Below the pieces are notes generated by a model. It saw nothing but the letters and a program-made list of their open reading frames with translations, was not told the origin of the DNA and made no database searches. Shown here piece by piece: positions 19,568 to 22,982 of a DNA stretch of 22,982 nt. The stretch is from Sphacelaria rigidula (lineage: Eukaryota; Phaeophyceae; Sphacelariales). The stretch covers positions 1-22,982 of the forward strand of contig CAXNAA020000294.1 of assembly GCA_964200075.2 (NCBI GenBank), in the 5' to 3' direction. The translations under genes and the position numbers were made by a program. Each line of letters starts with the position of its first letter. The first letter of the stretch is position 1.

Positions 19568-20684
19568 ACAACACACTGTTTGGCAATAGGAGAAGTTGAA
19601 AGGAAGGGAAAGCAATCCCGAATCACATTGAAGCAAAGAGCGAGCAAGGAGTGAGGGACAATGGAATCAAGTAAGGTGTCGGCATGGGTTAGATGGGTGG
19701 GATGAAGAGTATGGATGGCCAATAGAACAGCAAACCCAAGACGTAGTCCTCGGGTAAACGGACGTAAGGGGGACCAGTAACTAGTAATTGCTCGGAAGGA
19801 AAGAGAGTGGAGAATAGCAAAGCAAACGAACAAAGTCCAAACCAGAAACTGAAGAAATAAAGAGATGATTAAGCAAGCGAGAATAGTAGCGAAAACGACA
19901 GAAAGAGAACAATAGCCAAGAGGAAATAATGTAGTGTTTAGAAGAGGAAGATGAGAATAGGGTCGTGGGAAGTGCGTCGATTTGACACGAAAAGTGCGAA
20001 AAAAAAAGACAGCCGAACAAGTAAGTGCGGCCTGGATATAGCGGGAATTCAAGAGTAATGGGAGAATGACCAGGCGGAAATGACGTAAAGTTGAGGAGTA
20101 CGCATGAAAAGGGGAAATGAGGCACAAGAACGAAAGAGTAGGAGGGCGAGGTAAGTTGGATTAGGGCGAGGATATTCCTGCGTGACATGACGGAAGTTAT
20201 CGAAGACACGAATGATACGAATGGGGTAATGGGGTTTCTATATGTTCATAGATGTTGGAAGTTATTTGAGAATACCGAGATGAAGACGTCGAAAAGCCAG
20301 ATCCGCATGGACGAGACAAGGCATACAGCGGAAAGAAAATTCCATTCTTGACTTCAGAGTGTTCGAAGACGTAAATAGTAAGAAAGCGGAAGTATGTGTA
20401 TGGACAGCGGACGCAGGAACTACGGTTCATTCCCTGATATGAGCGGCCAACAGACGAGAGTTATGAAAAATTGGCGGCGTAGGAGGCTGTACAAGAAATG
20501 AAGGTAAATCAGCAAGAGAGTCGACAAGAGATGAACAAAAATGCAGTCAGGTTTTTGAGCACTTGACGAGTGTAGGTACAGCTAATACCAAAAAAAAAAA
20601 GGATCGGGTGCAAACGGTTGTAGGAGGATGAGAGCAAGTGGTCGAAACCACAGCAAGTAAAGTCATGGGGAAGAAAGTGATCGT

Positions 20685-21205
20685 ATGCAGCATAGCGGTG
20701 AAAAAAACGACGAAGTGAAAGAGACTACAAGAGTAAGGAGAGAGGCCCATGCAAGATGTTCATCAAGGAAGGCTACGAATGGGCGACATGAGTATGCTGG
20801 AGGTAGAAAAGAGGTGAAAAAGATGGAAATGGGAAAAACAGAAAGGAAGATGGTATTATGTCAAGAGAAGGAAATTGAAGATTTTGGTGGCTGGATGAAG
20901 CAAATATGCTTTCAGGTGAGAAAAATACTAGATAAACAGGCTGCAGAGGCAGGAAATGGAACAAACGTGCTAGGAACACAGAGCGGTAGAGAATGGTGAG
21001 TAGATCAACGAGAAAGAGGGAAGTACTTGTAGAGCACCTGCAGAAACTAGGAAGGCCAACAACTATCGAGAGGGTCTACGCGGAGTTCGAGAAAGGAGTT
21101 GACGGGTGGGCAGAGATGAATGCAGAGGCATTAAAATGAAATGAACTGGTTCACGAAAATTGCAGAATTCACGAAAAAGGAAGTTGAGGAGTGTGCACCT
21201 AAACT
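20685..21205 (+). pseudogene. Degraded linker region of the retrotransposon
   Basis: An open frame runs from 20685 to 20999, overlapped by another (20993-21139, 48 codons) and followed by a third. The third reads IAEFTKKEVEECAPKL and resembles the I-T-x-x-E-V-x-x-x-x-x-x-L-K sequence that leads into LINE reverse transcriptases. The proteins are rich in Lys, Glu and Arg. The sequence at 20996, GTGAGTAGA, could pass for a splice donor, but frame decay is the simpler reading. Confidence 0.45.
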
Positions 21206-21690
21206 CACTAAAACAAAGTAGCCAGGACTGACCAAATAGTGGATGAATTTATTACGTATCGGGGGGAATGATTCTCACGATCATGTTTCACAGCTGGATC
21301 TGGAAAAACGAGCACACACCGAAGAGGTGAAGATACAGCAGCAGTGAACCTTTTCAAGAAAGAAGTCAAGGCGGATGCAGGGGATTTTGGAGGGATAACG
21401 CTATCGAACACCATGGGGTAAAGGTTCTATAAGATTCCTCACGATGGTGGAAGAGAAAGGAACATCAGCGAGGGGCAGACAGCGTTTTGACCTGATCATA
21501 GCTGCGTAAACCGTGTGTATACATCGGGTAAAATTACTCGAGGTAGGAAGGACGCCGGGCTAACGACGTGCTGTTTATTTCTAGGAAAAACGATGAGGAG
21601 AATAATGATAAATACGACGGAAATGTGTGGGAAGTGCTATGATGCTGGGTGGGGAAATATTGAAATATGTTGGTATTTTACAAGCCGTAC
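21206..21690 (+). pseudogene. Broken non-LTR reverse transcriptase fragment
   Basis: Read in shifting frames, the + strand shows in family order TDQIVDEFI, WKNEHTPKR (from 21301), VNLFKKEVKADAGDFGGITL with SNTMGK next, ISEGQTAF-stop-PDHSCVN (a TGA where the family has Arg), RGRKDAGLTT and KYDGNVWEVL. These correspond to RT domains 0, 1, 2 and the start of motif A (F-x-D-x-x-x-AYD-x-VWR). Frameshifts and stops make it inactive. Similarity ends near 21690, before the catalytic YxDD block, so the copy is truncated. I give no repaired reading. Confidence 0.7.
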
Positions 21691-22059
21691 GGGACCCGAG
21701 GCCACGCCCCGGTCCCGTCCGTCTTTTTCGAGGGTCTCGGTATTCTTGCCCTGCCAAGCCCTCGTGAGAATTGACCTCTCTCGAAATTTTGCATATGAAA
21801 CAAAAACAAACGAAATATTCTGACGGTTGAGTCGTGGGTTCTAATCTCGGTGTAGCCACACGATCTAGCAATTTTTTCTCACACCACGCCCAACAGTAAA
21901 GAGAACCTGTCGTGGGTACACAGAAGTTCGACTTCACGGTCGACAAGGGGAAGGTACTGCTGAAACCCTCTCGCGATAAAAAACAAGGCAACCATCGCAC
22001 AAGGAAGGTGGAACACTAAACAGAGTGAGAAAAAAAAACAGCTCCTGTGTTGGCCTTCC
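21691..22059. other. No gene recognised
   Basis: Sequence between the retrotransposon break and the tandem region. GTGGGTTCTAATC at about 21828-21840 resembles a Pol III B box, but one essential base is wrong and no A box is found upstream. Nothing else is supported. Confidence 0.4.
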
Positions 22060-22900
22060 TCCTGTGTGACCCGGGCTAATGCAAGTGTCGGAGACACCGG
22101 CCCCATAATATCCACTACGGTCGCCCATCCATCGTGTTCATGGTAACCTGTCCGGTGATTTTCCGGCGGAGGTGCCAGTACCCTCGACACGCACTCGACG
22201 ACTAACAGATACTGTTTCACCTGTTTGATGATTCCATCACGCCCTGAAGGGCTGCCCGGACTAACAAATATGTAAGTATTCCTCTGTGTGGTGACCACTG
22301 CTCATAACGCTTGAAACACGAAACCCGCCCCATATTCACTATCGCTGTACCCATCCTGTTCACGGTACAAACTGTTCGGTAGTTCTCGGTGAGAACGCTC
22401 AACGAGAAACATATATCATTTACCCTGCTCGGTGATTTTATGACGCCGCGCGACGCGTACATGGGAGCTCGGGTAAATTGTCGGTGTATCCCCCAGTGTT
22501 CCAATACCGCCGCCCAACCTTGAAGTTTGTTATCCTGTGCGCAATCTGGTTCGGCGGAATAATAGCTTTGATATAGTTCCTCCGGAAATGACGGAAATTT
22601 ACCCTCTTTGCAGTGACCACTGCTAATGAAAGCTCGGAGAGGTCAGGAAAGAAAGAACGCGTGGACATCACGCTCGGGGGAAAATCCGGTGTGGGATATG
22701 TGGATGGCAACCTCAGGCAAATTGCCCGTATACCCCCCACCGTCCCATTACCGCCGTTCAACCTGACAATTTGACACTATAACGTCTTTCATGTTACTCC
22801 CCCACCCCGCAGCACTGTCCACTCTATATTAAGCCGTTCATTCATGTTGAATTTTCCTTTGCGCAATCGGGGTTGCCGGGATATACTGTTGAATGTTCTT
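22060..22900. repeat. Degenerate tandem/satellite region
   Basis: Several motifs recur in order: GTGACC-(C/A)-(C/G)-GCTAATG-like at about 22069, 22290 and 22613; CCCCATA-T-CACTA at 22101 and 22328; AAATTG-CGGTGTATCCCCC-like at 22475 and 22719; TTGCGCAATC(T/G)GG-like at about 22538 and 22859. Offsets are 220-244 or about 320 bases, so copies have insertions and deletions. No coding content is recognised. Confidence 0.5.
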
Positions 22901-22917
22901 TGCACCAAGGGGGGGGG

Positions 22918-22937
22918 TACTCATGATCATGCATGCC
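22918..22937 (+). repeat. Dispersed repeat, copy 2
   Basis: Identical to 7128-7147 (TACTCATGATCATGCATGCC). Here it is preceded by nine G and followed by ATAGTCATGAG. Confidence 0.7.
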
Positions 22938-22982
22938 ATAGTCATGAGACCATTGACCTCGCATCCCTACAATGCCGGGATG

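Noticed and set aside
19564-20127. Minus-strand frames of 187 and 142 residues that look like membrane proteins
   Set aside because: The hydrophobic look comes from the pyrimidine-rich complement of a purine-rich strand. Retrotransposon motifs on the other strand explain the region better.
20993-21001. Splice donor GTGAGT ending a real exon
   Set aside because: The motif is good, but the surrounding frames belong to a decayed retrotransposon with several frameshifts and no matching acceptor was found.
21800-21870. Second tRNA-like element
   Set aside because: GTTCTAATC misses an essential B-box base, no A box is found at the right distance, and the arms do not pair.

Overview
This window looks like nuclear DNA of a eukaryote. 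Its one convincing gene is interrupted by GT-AG introns of 0.3-2.0 kb, and most of the remainder is transposons, transposon remnants and tandem repeats. There is no operon-like packing. The gene layout and repeat load would suit a large-genome alga such as a brown alga (stramenopile), but that placement is only inference; nothing seen fixes the taxon.

The gene runs on the + strand from about 4165 to at least 13547 and encodes a homologue of the E3 ubiquitin ligase RNF10 (yeast Mag2). I could join seven coding exons at GT-AG sites whose phases agree throughout, giving an 836-residue model that is open to its end. They carry, in order, a PAM2-like poly(A)-binding-protein docking motif, a low-complexity Ser/Gly-rich region, the NHLL-F-YEP and FLQA signatures of RNF10, a long acidic/basic insert, the RING finger, the post-RING segment, the F-x-D/G-FLHP segment, the HLPI segment and a basic helix. 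The first (PAM2) exon is the least certain join, and the last exon(s) were not found.

Left flank (1-4164): a diverged 236-bp tandem repeat (180-590); a foldback element with arms of about 200 bp (1019-1610) that carries a 132-bp hAT-type MITE in only one arm; a tRNA-like Pol III promoter probably from a SINE (1859-1945); and an isolated transposon end (2460-2472). 2473-4164 holds nothing I can support.

Introns: intron 3 contains a 1.04-kb TIR element ending 68 bp before the exon 4 acceptor, and intron 5 contains TA microsatellites.

Right flank (13548-22982): unassigned sequence with diverged repeats (to about 16.7 kb); a 61-64-bp minisatellite (16722-18520) split by a second 1.03-kb TIR element of the same family; a broken non-LTR retrotransposon on the + strand with endonuclease-like and reverse-transcriptase-like fragments (about 19.4-21.7 kb); and a degenerate tandem region (22060-22900).
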